Shown here in pieces: positions 17,356 through 25,892 of a stretch of 64,000 nucleotides of DNA. Below the pieces are notes generated by a model. It was not told the origin of the DNA, searched no databases, and saw nothing but the letters and a program-made list of their open reading frames with translations. This DNA comes from VAZQ01 sp963725185 (GTDB taxonomy: Bacteria > Pseudomonadota > Alphaproteobacteria > Rhizobiales > Xanthobacteraceae). The stretch covers positions 930,001-994,000 of the forward strand of contig CAVRXO010000003.1 of assembly GCA_963725185.1 (NCBI GenBank), written 5' to 3'. The position numbers and the translations under genes are program-made. Position 1 is the first letter of the stretch; every line of letters starts with the position of its first letter.

Positions 17356-18006
17356 ATGGAACCGGGCGAGATCATCAGGCGCAAGCGCGAGGAGCTGGGC
17401 TGGTCGCAGGCGCAGCTCGGCAACCGCGTCGGCATCTCGCAGCCCGCGATCAAGAAGATCGAGGCCGGCGACAGCCGCCATTCCAAATTCCTGCCCAAGA
17501 TCGCGCAAGTGCTGGCGATCCCGCTCTCCGATCTCGATCCCTCGCTGACCGGCGTGGTGGTCCCGCCGGCGTCGGAGACGCTGCCGGCCACACGGATCAT
17601 GGGCGAGCGGAATTTCCCGTTGCATGCCTCGGCCGAGGGCGGACCGGGCCAGATCATCGTGTCGCACGAGCCGGTCGATTTCATGGCGCGCCCTGCCCCA
17701 CTCATCCACGTGCGCGATTCCTATGGGCTGCTCATCACCGGCACCTCGATGGAGCCCGAGTACCGCCAGGGCGACACCGCGCTGGTCGATCCGCACCTGC
17801 CGGTGATCCAGGGCGAGGTCTACATCTTCTATGCCGAGAAGGCCGGCGAGGCGCGCGCCACCATCAAATATCTGCGCCGCGCCACCGCCGACAAATGGCT
17901 CTTGAGCCAGCACAACCCGCCCGAGGGGATGGCCAAGGACTTCGCCCTCGCCCGGCGAGAGTGGCAATGGGCCCACCGCGTAATCGGCAAATATTCGCGC
18001 CGTTGA
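17356..18006 (+). CDS. CI/LexA-like S24 phage repressor
   Basis: A 216-residue repressor with an N-terminal HTH_3 domain (about 4-58: EIIRRKREELGWSQAQLGNR, SQPAIKKIEAG) and a C-terminal S24 peptidase-like domain (about 120-210: GTSMEPEYRQGD holds the Ser of the Ser-Lys dyad; ATIKYLRR gives a candidate Lys). Such proteins self-cleave on SOS signal and keep prophage genes off. The ATG at 17356 has GAGGA upstream; the upstream TTG at 17341 is less likely. It is divergent from the YdaS-like gene with two shared-type operators between. Confidence 0.9.
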   Translation: MEPGEIIRRKREELGWSQAQLGNRVGISQPAIKKIEAGDSRHSKFLPKIAQVLAIPLSDLDPSLTGVVVPPASETLPATRIMGERNFPLHASAEGGPGQIIVSHEPVDFMARPAPLIHVRDSYGLLITGTSMEPEYRQGDTALVDPHLPVIQGEVYIFYAEKAGEARATIKYLRRATADKWLLSQHNPPEGMAKDFALARREWQWAHRVIGKYSRR

Positions 18007-18126
18007 AACCCGCCGAAGCCCTGCCCGGCGCATGGCAGCCAACCGCCGCCGCTGCTTCGCCGATGACGAAGACAGGCTATTGAACTGGCGCATTGCGCCG
18101 GCCGCCCCGACAGACAATGTTGTCTC

Positions 18127-18864
18127 ATGTCCTACTGGATCCTCCTGTTCATCGCCGGGGTCTTCGTCGTCGCCGGCTTCGTCAAAGGCGTGGTGGGGCT
18201 CGGCCTGCCGGCCATCGCCATGGGCTTGCTGGCGCTGGTCATGCCGCCGGCCGACGCCGCATCGGTCCTGATCGTGCCAACGCTCGCGACCAACATCTGG
18301 CAGATGGCGGCCGGGCCGAGCCTCAAGCCGATCATCATCCGCCTATGGCCGTTCCTGCTGAGCGTGATTGGCGGAACGCTGGCGGGCGCCGGATGGCTGG
18401 TCAGTGCCCACGGCCATTTCGGCACCATGCTGCTCGGGATCGCCTTGGCGCTCTATGCGTTGAGCGGCCTCGCCGCCATCCGCTTTGCGGTCAGCGCCAG
18501 AACCGAGCCCTGGCTTGGCCCGATCGTCGGCCTCGTCACCGGCCTGGTGGCCGCCGCCACCGGCGTCTTCGCCATGCCGGCCGTGATCTATCTGCAGGCG
18601 ATCGGCCTCGAGAAGGAGGATCTGGTGCAGGCGCTGGGGCTCTCCTTCACCGTCTCCTCGCTCGCGCTCGCCGTCAACCTCGCCTCGGCCTCGGCCCTAA
18701 ACTTGTCGCTCGGCACAGCCTCGATCGGCGCCCTGGCGGTCGCCTGCCTCGGCATGTGGCTCGGCCAGCTCTTGCGGCTGCGGTTGCGACCGGAGACCTT
18801 CCGGCTCGTCTTCCTCCTCGGCTTGCTGGCGCTCGGGCTTTATCTGATTGCGCGCTCGATTTGA
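18127..18864 (+). CDS. TauE/SafE-family membrane permease
   Basis: A 245-residue integral membrane protein with about eight hydrophobic segments and the family's GFVKGVVGLGLP opening motif (about 19-30), repeated in the second half as GLVTGLVAAATGVFAMP (about 140). The family exports small organic sulfur or acid anions; the substrate here is unknown. It converges with the immunity gene at 18889. The last third of this gene is duplicated exactly 3,000 nt downstream, at 21646-21887, within the toxin array. Confidence 0.88.
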   Translation: MSYWILLFIAGVFVVAGFVKGVVGLGLPAIAMGLLALVMPPADAASVLIVPTLATNIWQMAAGPSLKPIIIRLWPFLLSVIGGTLAGAGWLVSAHGHFGTMLLGIALALYALSGLAAIRFAVSARTEPWLGPIVGLVTGLVAAATGVFAMPAVIYLQAIGLEKEDLVQALGLSFTVSSLALAVNLASASALNLSLGTASIGALAVACLGMWLGQLLRLRLRPETFRLVFLLGLLALGLYLIARSI

Positions 18865-18888
18865 TCGCATGGCCGAATGCCGAAAAGC

Positions 18889-19371
18889 TCAATAGACCAC
18901 GAGCTTGCCCAGCGGAAACGCACCCCACCAGCCGCACGGAAAGTGCCCGTCGATATACCATTGGCTAATGCTCGTGAAGAAGCCGGGCGGACAGAGGTCG
19001 GCATATTCGGATTCCATGCAGAGTCCCATGATATCGTGATTGACCTGAACGCTAAATATTTCCGGGAGATCGTTCTCTTGAACGAGGGCGGCGATCTTGC
19101 TCGTCACAAGCGGCCCCGTTATTTTCTTGACCTCGCGCACAGTTTCGTTCCAAAGACGCAATCGCTGGCTTGAATGACGAGCTATGCGTTCACGAAATTG
19201 ATTCATTGATTCTGTTTGCAAATCGTCCAATTCAAAGGCGTCGCAACGCTCGATGGCCTCCGGCCAAGACGTTACAAAGACAGCGACGGATCCTTCGTTG
19301 ATACCGACGCGCGAAAACCAGGAGGCAATCTCGAGTTGGCCTAGTATAGCGATGGTTCTAGAATGCATCAT
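18889..19371 (-). CDS. putative immunity protein, paralogue of the 21.9 kb gene
   Basis: A 159-160-residue soluble protein. It and the paralogue at 21889-22368 share the start (MHSRTI.IL.QLE.ASWFSRVGINEG) and an almost identical C-terminal 45 residues (EYADLCPPGFFTSISQWYI, then GHFPCGWWGAFP), with a diverged middle. The start is ATG ATG at 19371/19368; the second aligns with the paralogue. The sequence upstream is a decayed relic of an HNH-like toxin tip, so the gene is now an orphan immunity gene. The role is inferred from the paralogue's coupled position behind a toxin tip. Confidence 0.65.
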   Translation of the reverse strand: MMHSRTIAILGQLEIASWFSRVGINEGSVAVFVTSWPEAIERCDAFELDDLQTESMNQFRERIARHSSQRLRLWNETVREVKKITGPLVTSKIAALVQENDLPEIFSVQVNHDIMGLCMESEYADLCPPGFFTSISQWYIDGHFPCGWWGAFPLGKLVVY

Positions 19372-19837
19372 CTTCTCTACGTTGAGAAATCCCTTTTGGG
19401 ATCAGCCGCACATTATCCAGCTTCCCTTGGCTCGCAGCCTACACTCCAACAAGGCCGTAAGCTTGCGTTGCAGACAATCCAGCCGCGGGACAATTCCTCA
19501 GACCAACTCTATCCTCCGGCCATCAATAAATCACGGCCTCTGCTATTCTACAATTCTGACCATCGAATGGATTTCGGCAATTCCGGAGAAACCGCAAACT
19601 CCTGAGCGACCTTCAATGCATCCGCGAATCGAACGACCGCTCGTTCAGTATTTCGAACGTCATACCGCCTTGCTTCGCAGGCGCCTCTTGAGGTTGAAGA
19701 TCGTCCGCACATGCCGCCTGTGTTGTTGTGAAGGAGTACCCGCCTGATGAATCATTTTACAAACCTATTCGCACTCATTTCCCATCAATGACTCGATGTT
19801 TGGTTTTAAACTACGAGGCAAGACGGATTTCAGCAAG
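19372..19837 (-). pseudogene. relic of a second HNH-like toxin tip
   Basis: Minus-strand translation just upstream of the immunity gene gives AAGLSATQAYG then, after a TAG, LDNVRLIPKG. The intact-type tip at 22.4 kb has AAGMSPSQASD and TDNVPLIPNA at the same distance from its immunity gene, so this is the decayed C-terminus of a related tip. Homology fades above about 19560. From there to 19837 no gene is seen; short open pieces are too fragmentary to name. Confidence 0.55.
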
Positions 19838-20465
19838 TCACTCGGACTCTCGGCCGAAGAATGTACTCGCATCGGATTCAGCGCGCTGGCGTATGTCAGC
19901 CACACCCTCTCGCTCGCCAATTGACCCGGTCGCAATCTTCATAAGTTGCTCAATATCGGCCTGCTGGCGCCTGAGCTCAGCTTGTATGAGCGGATGTGAT
20001 CGAATCCGCTCCTCTTCCTTTTGACCGAACGAACCACTGGGATTTTCTGCACCGACGAACTCGTCCAGAGCATTGTAGGCCTTTTCTGCTGCCCATATCG
20101 CCTGCTGTATGTCAGAACTCAAGCCGCGCTCCAATTGCATAAACAGCCGAACTGACGGCATCCTCCGCATAGTAAGCAAGTCTGCCATGGGGGTCATTCT
20201 CTGGATCCGGCAGCAATGACATGCAAGAGTCCAACTGCTGTTGAAGTAGACCCTTCGCAGCAGCGCTGCCCTCCAGCTCATCCCAAAGGCGGCTTAGCGC
20301 GCGAATCAGGGCAGTCGCGTCCCCTTGCCCGGCAACTTTGGAGAAGCGGACATAGTTTGGAACCTGCCGCTGTGCGCACGCGACAGCGAATGCAACGCGC
20401 AGCCGGCTCGGTAATTGCCCCAGCTGCGCCCAAAGCTTATTTTCGTCGTGGCGTAAGATCGACAT
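19838..20465 (-). pseudogene. DUF416-like protein, likely immunity partner, frameshifted
   Basis: It starts at ATG 20465 (MSILRHDENKLWAQLGQLP), preceded by GAGGTGA, only 2 nt after the deaminase-like tip's stop. The N-terminal 115 residues (ACAQRQVPNY, CMSLLPDPEND, AEDAVSSAVYAIGARL) fit the DUF416/YjaG family. One extra G near 20121 breaks the frame; the next frame continues SSDIQQAIWAAEKAYNALDE and a charged tail to 19838. The corrected length is 627 nt (208 residues), normal for the family. Family assignment is from memory; the immunity role is inferred from coupling to the toxin tip. Confidence 0.65.
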
Positions 20466-20467
20466 CT

Positions 20468-21157
20468 TCACCTCGAGGGAGGAAATATGGCAGTCGTTTC
20501 GCTAGTCAACGTTCCTTTTTTCAACTTGATTGCAGCTTGACAAGCCTCACAGAACGGGCGCGTGCTCACCCGAGCACGCGGAGTCAGGCCGGCATCTTCG
20601 GCCTCCTTAAGCACCGTGATCTCCGCATCCGCGCCCGGCAGTTTACCTGCTCTTTCCCCGGGTCTCAAAAGCGCGCGCTGCTTGGGTTCTAGGTCGCGCT
20701 TGCCACCCGCTATAATTGTGTCGCCATCTGTACTGAGCGCCGCTGTCGTTCGTCGGCCCTGGGCAATTTCATCCATAGCGGCATGAATTTGTTTTGCCCT
20801 TGCTGATAGCTCGGCTAGTTCCTCGGCGCTTGCGGAAGAGCCAAATTTGCGGGCGAGTCGCGCGAGGGCGAGCGGTGCCGCCTCGCCCCCCGAAAAAATT
20901 GCTGCCGCGAGGATCGCCAGATCGAGTTCGTCAGCAAGCGCACCGGCAACATATGGATTCGTGTCGACATTCGGAATCTTGCCGGGGCTGGAGGGCAAGG
21001 GTGGCGGCGGTGGAACTGGCCTAGTGTAATAATCAACAAGATTTGGAGCTGCAAACCTTAACGCATCGAGCCGTTGTTCCGGAGTGATTGAAAACTGCGG
21101 CCGCGGCGGAATGAACGGGGCGCCAGACTTCGATATCGGCAAGCCGGAAACGGCCAA
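20468..21157 (-). CDS. deaminase-like polymorphic toxin tip
   Basis: A 229-residue open frame. The first 45 residues (MAVSGLPISKSGAPFIPP... FSITPEQ) are the end of the shared carrier. The C-terminal 110 residues look like a zinc-dependent deaminase toxin: an ADAEITVLKEAE segment with a [HCD]-x-E type metal and proton-transfer motif (Asp in the first place), then TRPFCEACQ giving the Cys-x-x-Cys pair. Such tips deaminate nucleotides or nucleic acids in target cells. A one-base deletion near 21228 separates it from the upstream carrier fragment, so it can be expressed only from an internal start. A coupled DUF416-like gene follows. Confidence 0.65.
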   Translation of the reverse strand: MAVSGLPISKSGAPFIPPRPQFSITPEQRLDALRFAAPNLVDYYTRPVPPPPPLPSSPGKIPNVDTNPYVAGALADELDLAILAAAIFSGGEAAPLALARLARKFGSSASAEELAELSARAKQIHAAMDEIAQGRRTTAALSTDGDTIIAGGKRDLEPKQRALLRPGERAGKLPGADAEITVLKEAEDAGLTPRARVSTRPFCEACQAAIKLKKGTLTSETTAIFPPSR

Positions 21158-21645
21158 GCTCGGGTCGGTTTGATCCAGGTTCGCCTGCGCGCGATCGAGC
21201 GTGGCCGGATCCCAAAAGGCGGCGGATGAGTGAACAAGACGGAGCGCTTCGGCGCAGCGGGAGCCGGCATGCCCACAGGCGAGCTCGCGGGGGAACCATT
21301 CAACGGATCGAATGAGCTAACGCTCGCCGCAGGTGAGGTTTGCGATTGCGCGGGCGGTGGCAGCGGGGAATTTGACGCTGGCAACCCGAGCGTGGCCGGG
21401 GCGCCTGGCGTGCCCGGCATCGGTCGCGCATGACCGTTGGCAGGGAGGAATCCACGTTGGAACGGTGAAGCCAGGCTCGGGGCTGACCCAAACGAATACG
21501 GAAACAGCCCATCCGTACGGATCGATGGATTGCCGGAGAATAGGCCGCCCGGATTGTTGGTTGACTCGGGTGTCGGCGACGGGAGTCGGCCGATCGCGCC
21601 GAGCAGGGAGGGCCCGTCGCTGGTCGCGGCGAGCATCTTGGCGAT
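21158..21645 (-). pseudogene. 5'-truncated toxin carrier fragment
   Basis: The minus-strand sequence from 21636 down (MLAATSDGPSLLGAIGRLPS, then GLFPYSFGSAPSL, MPGTPGAPATLGLPASN) is nearly identical to the middle of the carrier at 22937-24127. It lacks the carrier's first 150 residues; instead it joins duplicated TauE sequence at 21646-21650, sharing CACCG at the junction. A one-base deletion (GCCGCC where the other copy has GCCCGCC) near 21228 breaks the link to the deaminase-like tip. Confidence 0.75.
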
Positions 21646-22020
21646 GCCACCGTCTCCTCGCTCGCGCTCGCCGTCAACCTCGCCTCGGCTTCGGCCCTAA
21701 ACTTGTCGCTCGGCACAGCCTCGATCGGTGCCCTGGCGGTCGCCTGCCTCGGCATGTGGCTCGGCCAGCTCTTGCGGCTGCGGTTGCGACCGGAGACCTT
21801 CCGGCTCGTCTTCCTCCTCGGCTTGCTGGCGCTCGGACTTTATCTGATTGCGCGCTCGATTCCATCGCATGGCCGAATGCCGAAAAGCTCAATAGACCAC
21901 GAGCTTGCCCAGCGGAAACGCACCCCACCAGCCGCACGGAAAGTGTCCGTTGATATACCATTGGCTAATGCTCGTGAAGAAGCCAGGCGGACAGAGGTCG
22001 GCATATTCGGTTTCCATGCA
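21646..22020. repeat. segmental duplication of TauE 3' end and immunity 3' end
   Basis: This stretch repeats 18646-19020 at an offset of exactly 3,000 nt with only a few mismatches. It covers the last third of the TauE gene (remnant at 21646-21887), the convergent spacer and the 3' part of the immunity gene. Beyond about 22020 the two immunity genes diverge. Confidence 0.85.
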
Positions 22021-22368
22021 AGCACAGGAGACATCGTTACTAACCCGAATTTTAAATATCTCGGGAAGATTGCGTTCTTGGACCACCATTGAAATCTTAC
22101 GAGATACGAGCGGATCTACAATTTCTTTGACCTCATCCACCAATCTGTTCCAGAGGTGAAAACGTTCTTTTGATTGGCGAGCTATACAAGCCCGAAATTG
22201 ATTTAACGCATCGAGGCGGAGATCCTCCCATTCAAACGAGTCGCACTGCTCAATCGCGTCAGACCAAGAGGTCACAAATACGGCGGAGGATCCTTCGTTG
22301 ATACCGACCCGCGAAAACCAAGAGGCTTTCTCGAGCTGCCTTAGTATCGAGATGGTTCTAGAATGCAT
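21889..22368 (-). CDS. putative immunity protein of the HNH-like toxin
   Basis: A 159-residue soluble protein (MHSRTISILRQLEKASWFSR...). Its ATG overlaps the toxin's TAA by one base (TAATG), with AGGAGA just upstream, so translation is coupled. The C-terminal CMETEYADLCPPGF, ISQWYINGHFP and CGWWGAFPLG block is almost identical to the paralogue at 18889, while residues about 30-110 differ strongly, as expected if specificity lies there. No known family recognised; the role is inferred from coupling. Confidence 0.7.
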   Translation of the reverse strand: MHSRTISILRQLEKASWFSRVGINEGSSAVFVTSWSDAIEQCDSFEWEDLRLDALNQFRACIARQSKERFHLWNRLVDEVKEIVDPLVSRKISMVVQERNLPEIFKIRVSNDVSCACMETEYADLCPPGFFTSISQWYINGHFPCGWWGAFPLGKLVVY

Positions 22369-24127
22369 TATTTTCTCCTACGCGGCCATATGGCATTTGG
22401 AATTAGTGGAACATTATCCGTTTCTTTTATTTTGTAAAACGCACGCTGGTTTGCCGCTTGTTCCGCAAGGTCGGAAGCTTGCGAAGGAGACATTCCCGCT
22501 GCAATGAGGGCATCACGTACTGCATCACCGTATTCAGCGTTCGTAGGCAGTTTGCGTGCTAGAGCACCACCTTCTCGATATTGATCCCAAAACTTCTCCA
22601 ACGAGCGATGGTAGTTATAGTGTGGCGTGCCCGGCTGGGTGAAGATATTGCCTTTCATGACCACGCATAGACCTTTATTCTCAGGTATTATACCCTTATA
22701 CACTTGGTTTTGATTCAAATGATTCGCTTGGTACCCGGTCGGAAGTGTTCCCCTTAGCTTTCCATACGGGCTCGCGACGATTTTCTCAGCGGCTCGTATT
22801 GATGCCGGGTCGGTGGTAGCAGACTTCGAGGCTTAAATCGCCGCTTCTGCGATGCTCTTTTCTACTGCGGTTGCACCTCGTTCGAGCGGCCCAACGATGA
22901 GGCGCTCAGGTGCAGGCAGAAGCCAAGTCGCGGCCTCTAACGCCGCGGGCCCCGCATATGGATTTTCCGTACTTGGTATTTTGCCGGGGGTCGCGGGGAA
23001 TGGCTGTAAGGGTGGGAGCGGCTTGGTGAGGTAGTCGGCGATGTTGGGCTCACGAGGTGAGCAACATCGAACGCTTGCTCCGGAGTGATCGAGAATTGCG
23101 GCAGTGGCGGCGGAATGAACGGGGCGCCAGACTTCGATATCGGCAAGCCGGAAACGGCCAAGCTCGGGTCGGTTTGATCCAGGTTCGCCTGCGCGCGATC
23201 GAGCGTGGCCGGATCCCAAGAGGCGGGCGGATGAGTGAACAAGACGGAGCGCTTCGGCGCAGCGGGAGCCGCCATGTCCGCAGGCGAGCTGACGGGGGGA
23301 CCATTCAACGGATCGAATGAGCTAACGCTCGCCGCAGGTGAGGTTTGCGATTGCGCGGGCGGTGGCAGCGGGGAATTTGACGCTGGCAACCCGAGCGTGG
23401 CCGGGGCGCCGGGCGTGCCCGGCATCGGTCGCGCATGACCGTTGGCAGGGAGGAATCCACGTTGGAACGGTGAAGCCAGGCTCGGGGCTGACCCAAACGA
23501 ATACGGAAATAGCCCACCGGTACGGATCGATGGGTCGTCGGAGAATAGGCCGCGCGGATTGTTGGTTGGCTCGGGTGCCGGTGACGGGAGTTGGCCGATC
23601 GCGCCGAGCACGGAGGGTGCATCGGTGCTCGCGGCGAGCATCTTGGCGATGCCACCGAGGATGCCGTTCGCGGCTTCGGGGGGAGCCGTGAGCGGGGCGG
23701 GCGCCGGGATCGAAAATTGACCAAGCGCATCGGGGAAGATCGGCGGATGCCAGGCCAGTGCGCCGACGCGGCTCGCCGGGATGGATGCCCAGTAGGCCGC
23801 GAACGGATCCGGCGGAGCCGGACGCAGATTGCGGATGCTCGGTTGCGGCGGTGCCATACTCGTCGGCACGAACCAGTCGTCGGGGTGAACCCAATCGTCG
23901 GAGTTTGACGCGCCATTGCCTGTGTTGGCCGGTACGTACCAATCGTCCGGATAGGACGTAGCGCCGAGCGGGTCATTGCGCGTCGCCCAGTCGTCGTAGC
24001 TGGCGCCTGGAATGAGCGGAGCGTTGGATGGCGGACGCGGCGGCGCCTGCGGATGAATGGTGAGCCGCAGCGGCCCGGGATTGTTCCACCATGCATTGTC
24101 GTCATCGGATGATGGATCAATTGGCAT
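22368..24127 (-). pseudogene. polymorphic-toxin carrier with HNH-like tip, frameshifted
   Basis: The longest carrier copy. It starts MPIDPSSDDDNAWW at 24127. The N-terminal 350 residues are Pro/Ser/Ala-rich with repeated DDW[YF]VP motifs (about 62 and 83), WASIPASRVGALAW and LFPYSFGSAPSL. Near 23046 one C is missing, shifting the frame after ITPEQAFDVAHLVSP; the next frame runs NIADYLTKPLPP to a TAA at 22833, then continues in frame to the tip. The tip (GYQANHLNQNQVY, then GTPHYNYHRSLEKFW) resembles HNH/endonuclease VII-fold toxins. Corrected length 1,761 nt. No signal peptide or repeats of known secreted-toxin classes are seen. Confidence 0.7.
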
Positions 24128-24156
24128 GCGAGCACCGGCTTGGGCTGGAAATGAAA

Positions 24157-24178
24157 AAGGCCCCCGTGAGGGGGCCTT
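24157..24178 (-). terminator. hairpin with T-run just before the long carrier start
   Basis: AAGGCCCCC-loop-GGGGGCCTT, followed on the minus strand by TTTTTCAT, 30 nt upstream of the start at 24127. It matches in position the hairpin before the carrier at 3872. Confidence 0.6.
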
Positions 24179-24328
24179 GTTGGTCGACGTAAACGAGTGG
24201 CGGCGGCGGGGAGCTTCCGCCGGGGGCAGAGACTCTCAGCTTGGCTTGCAGCGAGAACCGCGCGTGAAAATGCCCGGCACGATTTTCCGGTATCGGGAGT
24301 GCGATCTATCCGGGTCGGTCACGAAAAA

Positions 24329-24353
24329 GCCCGGCGCGGTTTCCCGGCCGGGC
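24329..24353 (-). terminator. GCCCGGC hairpin with T-run, shared leader element
   Basis: Same stem and flanks as 4074-4098, followed on the minus strand by TTTTTCGTG; the two leaders are similar over about 70 bp. Confidence 0.6.
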
Positions 24354-24524
24354 ACAGTTCTTGAGTTTCAATTTACCGAATATCTGATTCGTTTGATCGC
24401 GTCAATAGTGAGCGTTCGGCGGAATCAAAATTGTACAGCGGGAATAACCGCCATGGCTCGCCCATGCGGAGGTAGGAACCGATCGTGAATGCATTTGCGA
24501 AGGGACTGGCTTCTCGCTTTCGAG

Positions 24525-24655
24525 CGTGTGAAGGAATTGCCAGATCCGCTCGTTCCCACCCCCGCTTCCGCGGGGGTAAACTCCAGCGGGAACCCAGTCA
24601 CTTCGTAAAATGCCTTAAGAACTGGTTCCCCGCATCCGCGGGGATGAGCCGGTGG
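24525..24655. repeat. dispersed palindrome-rich repeat
   Basis: It begins GAGCGTGTGAAGGAATTGC and contains CCCCCGCTTCCGCGGGGG and CCCCGCATCCGCGGGG. A diverged copy is at 28961-29113 and partial pieces at about 29189-29245 and 31511-31562. Confidence 0.65.
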
Positions 24656-25180
24656 ACGCGCCTCGTGTCCTTCGGCAGATTTCTAACACGCTCTTTCGCT
24701 CTCAAAGATGGAAAGGAGCGCGGGTTGGCCGGTCGGCCCCGACCTCGGCACGGCATCGCCCGCTCAGAGGATTCCTCTGTCGCGGGCGAGCCGCGCCGAT
24801 GGAGGTGGAAGCGCCATCATACGCGAGACATTGACGCCTAACCCCGCGATGATGAAATCAGAGCGCATGAACGGGGTGTATCGGGTGAGTCATGTAGTTG
24901 GTGGCGAGTTTGCGAATTTGTTGCGGCGAAATCACAGCGGCCACTACCATTTTGCCGCTGCTAGCTGATTGGAGTGTTTTAGGACCGAGTGGGCAAATCG
25001 TCTTCGCGGGCAAAACACCGGCGCCGTGACCGTCAAGCTGGCATTGGCGTACCGGTGTCTCTGCGCGGCGATCAATTTGCGCTCCGCAATAGCGCCGGGA
25101 CAGTTGCGCATCCCAACCCACCGTCTTCGTCAATGCCGATGTTGCCCGTCCGATTTTGATTTGTTTTAGAAGCCGGACCG

Positions 25181-25684
25181 CTACTCGCGCCGCTCGGCCA
25201 TCCAGGTCCCGGCGCATGCTCCGCGCGATCCCTGGCCGCGCCAGGTGCCGCCGCCGGACGCTCGCGACAGCCGGCCGGTGCCCTGGGCCTCTTGACCGCC
25301 GGCCGCGACGTTGACCCGGACGACGCCGTTGGGAGCCACGTGCCCTTCCAGCGCGACTTGCGCGCCGCCGGCATTGAGGACGTCGCCGTTCTGGATCTGC
25401 AGCCCATAGCGGAAGCTCGGCTCGCAATCGCCGGCCCTGGTCTGGATAAGGACGCTCCACGCGCCGTCGAAGGCGCTTGATGCGCGGGCCCTCGCCACGC
25501 TGGCGTAGGAGCTCGCACCGCGTCGTTTCTCGATCCGCGATGTGGCTCGGGTCGGGTGCCTCACGTCGGAACGATCGGCGGCCGCGGAAACCTGCCGCGG
25601 GCCTCCGCGCTCGGAAACGCCCTGCGCGGATGCTGCGGTCGCAAACAGTGCCGCCGTCATGGCAAGCACGCTCAGTGTCTTCAT
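25181..25684 (-). CDS. secreted small protein (GTWRGQG domain)
   Basis: A 167-residue exported protein. ATG at 25684 with AGGAGAAGG upstream. Signal peptide about 1-20 (ATAASAQG), a basic linker, then a compact domain (about 70-167): FDGAWSVLIQTRAGDC, YGLQIQNGDVLNAGG, LEGHVAPNGVVRVNV, GTGRLSRASGGGTWRGQG and a Cys near the end. The two Cys probably form a disulfide. A homologous domain forms the second half of the neighbouring gene at 25893. Function unknown. Confidence 0.75.
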   Translation of the reverse strand: MKTLSVLAMTAALFATAASAQGVSERGGPRQVSAAADRSDVRHPTRATSRIEKRRGASSYASVARARASSAFDGAWSVLIQTRAGDCEPSFRYGLQIQNGDVLNAGGAQVALEGHVAPNGVVRVNVAAGGQEAQGTGRLSRASGGGTWRGQGSRGACAGTWMAERRE

Positions 25685-25892
25685 GGCCTTCTCCTCGCCG
25701 TCACCCATTCAGCGGCGTACCCACCATGACTCGATGTAGTCGGCGTTGGCGCGCGCACAACTGCGCGCGCAATGCGCTCAACGAAGTCGTGATCGGGCGC
25801 AGGCATCGGCCGCAGCGACCCTACGCGAAACCGCCCCTGATCGAGATCCAGGCGGCCACCGAAACCGGGTCGTCGGTTGAGTGGAACGGCCG

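Larger units (their letters stand above)
24128..25180. other. 1-kb gap upstream of the toxin array
   Basis: No gene is supported. It holds two minus-strand hairpins with T-runs (24157-24178, GGCCCCC stem; 24329-24353, GCCCGGC stem) shared with the 3.9-4.1 kb leader. A dispersed repeat lies at 24525-24655 (start GAGCGTGTGAAGGAATTGC), related to 28961-29113. The toxin promoter should lie here. Confidence 0.6.

Noticed and set aside
24600..24655. A type I-E CRISPR-like repeat (TTCCCCGCATCCGCGGGGAT)
   Set aside because: Only single, diverged copies exist here and near 29090, with no regular spacers and no cas genes. It belongs to a dispersed palindromic repeat.
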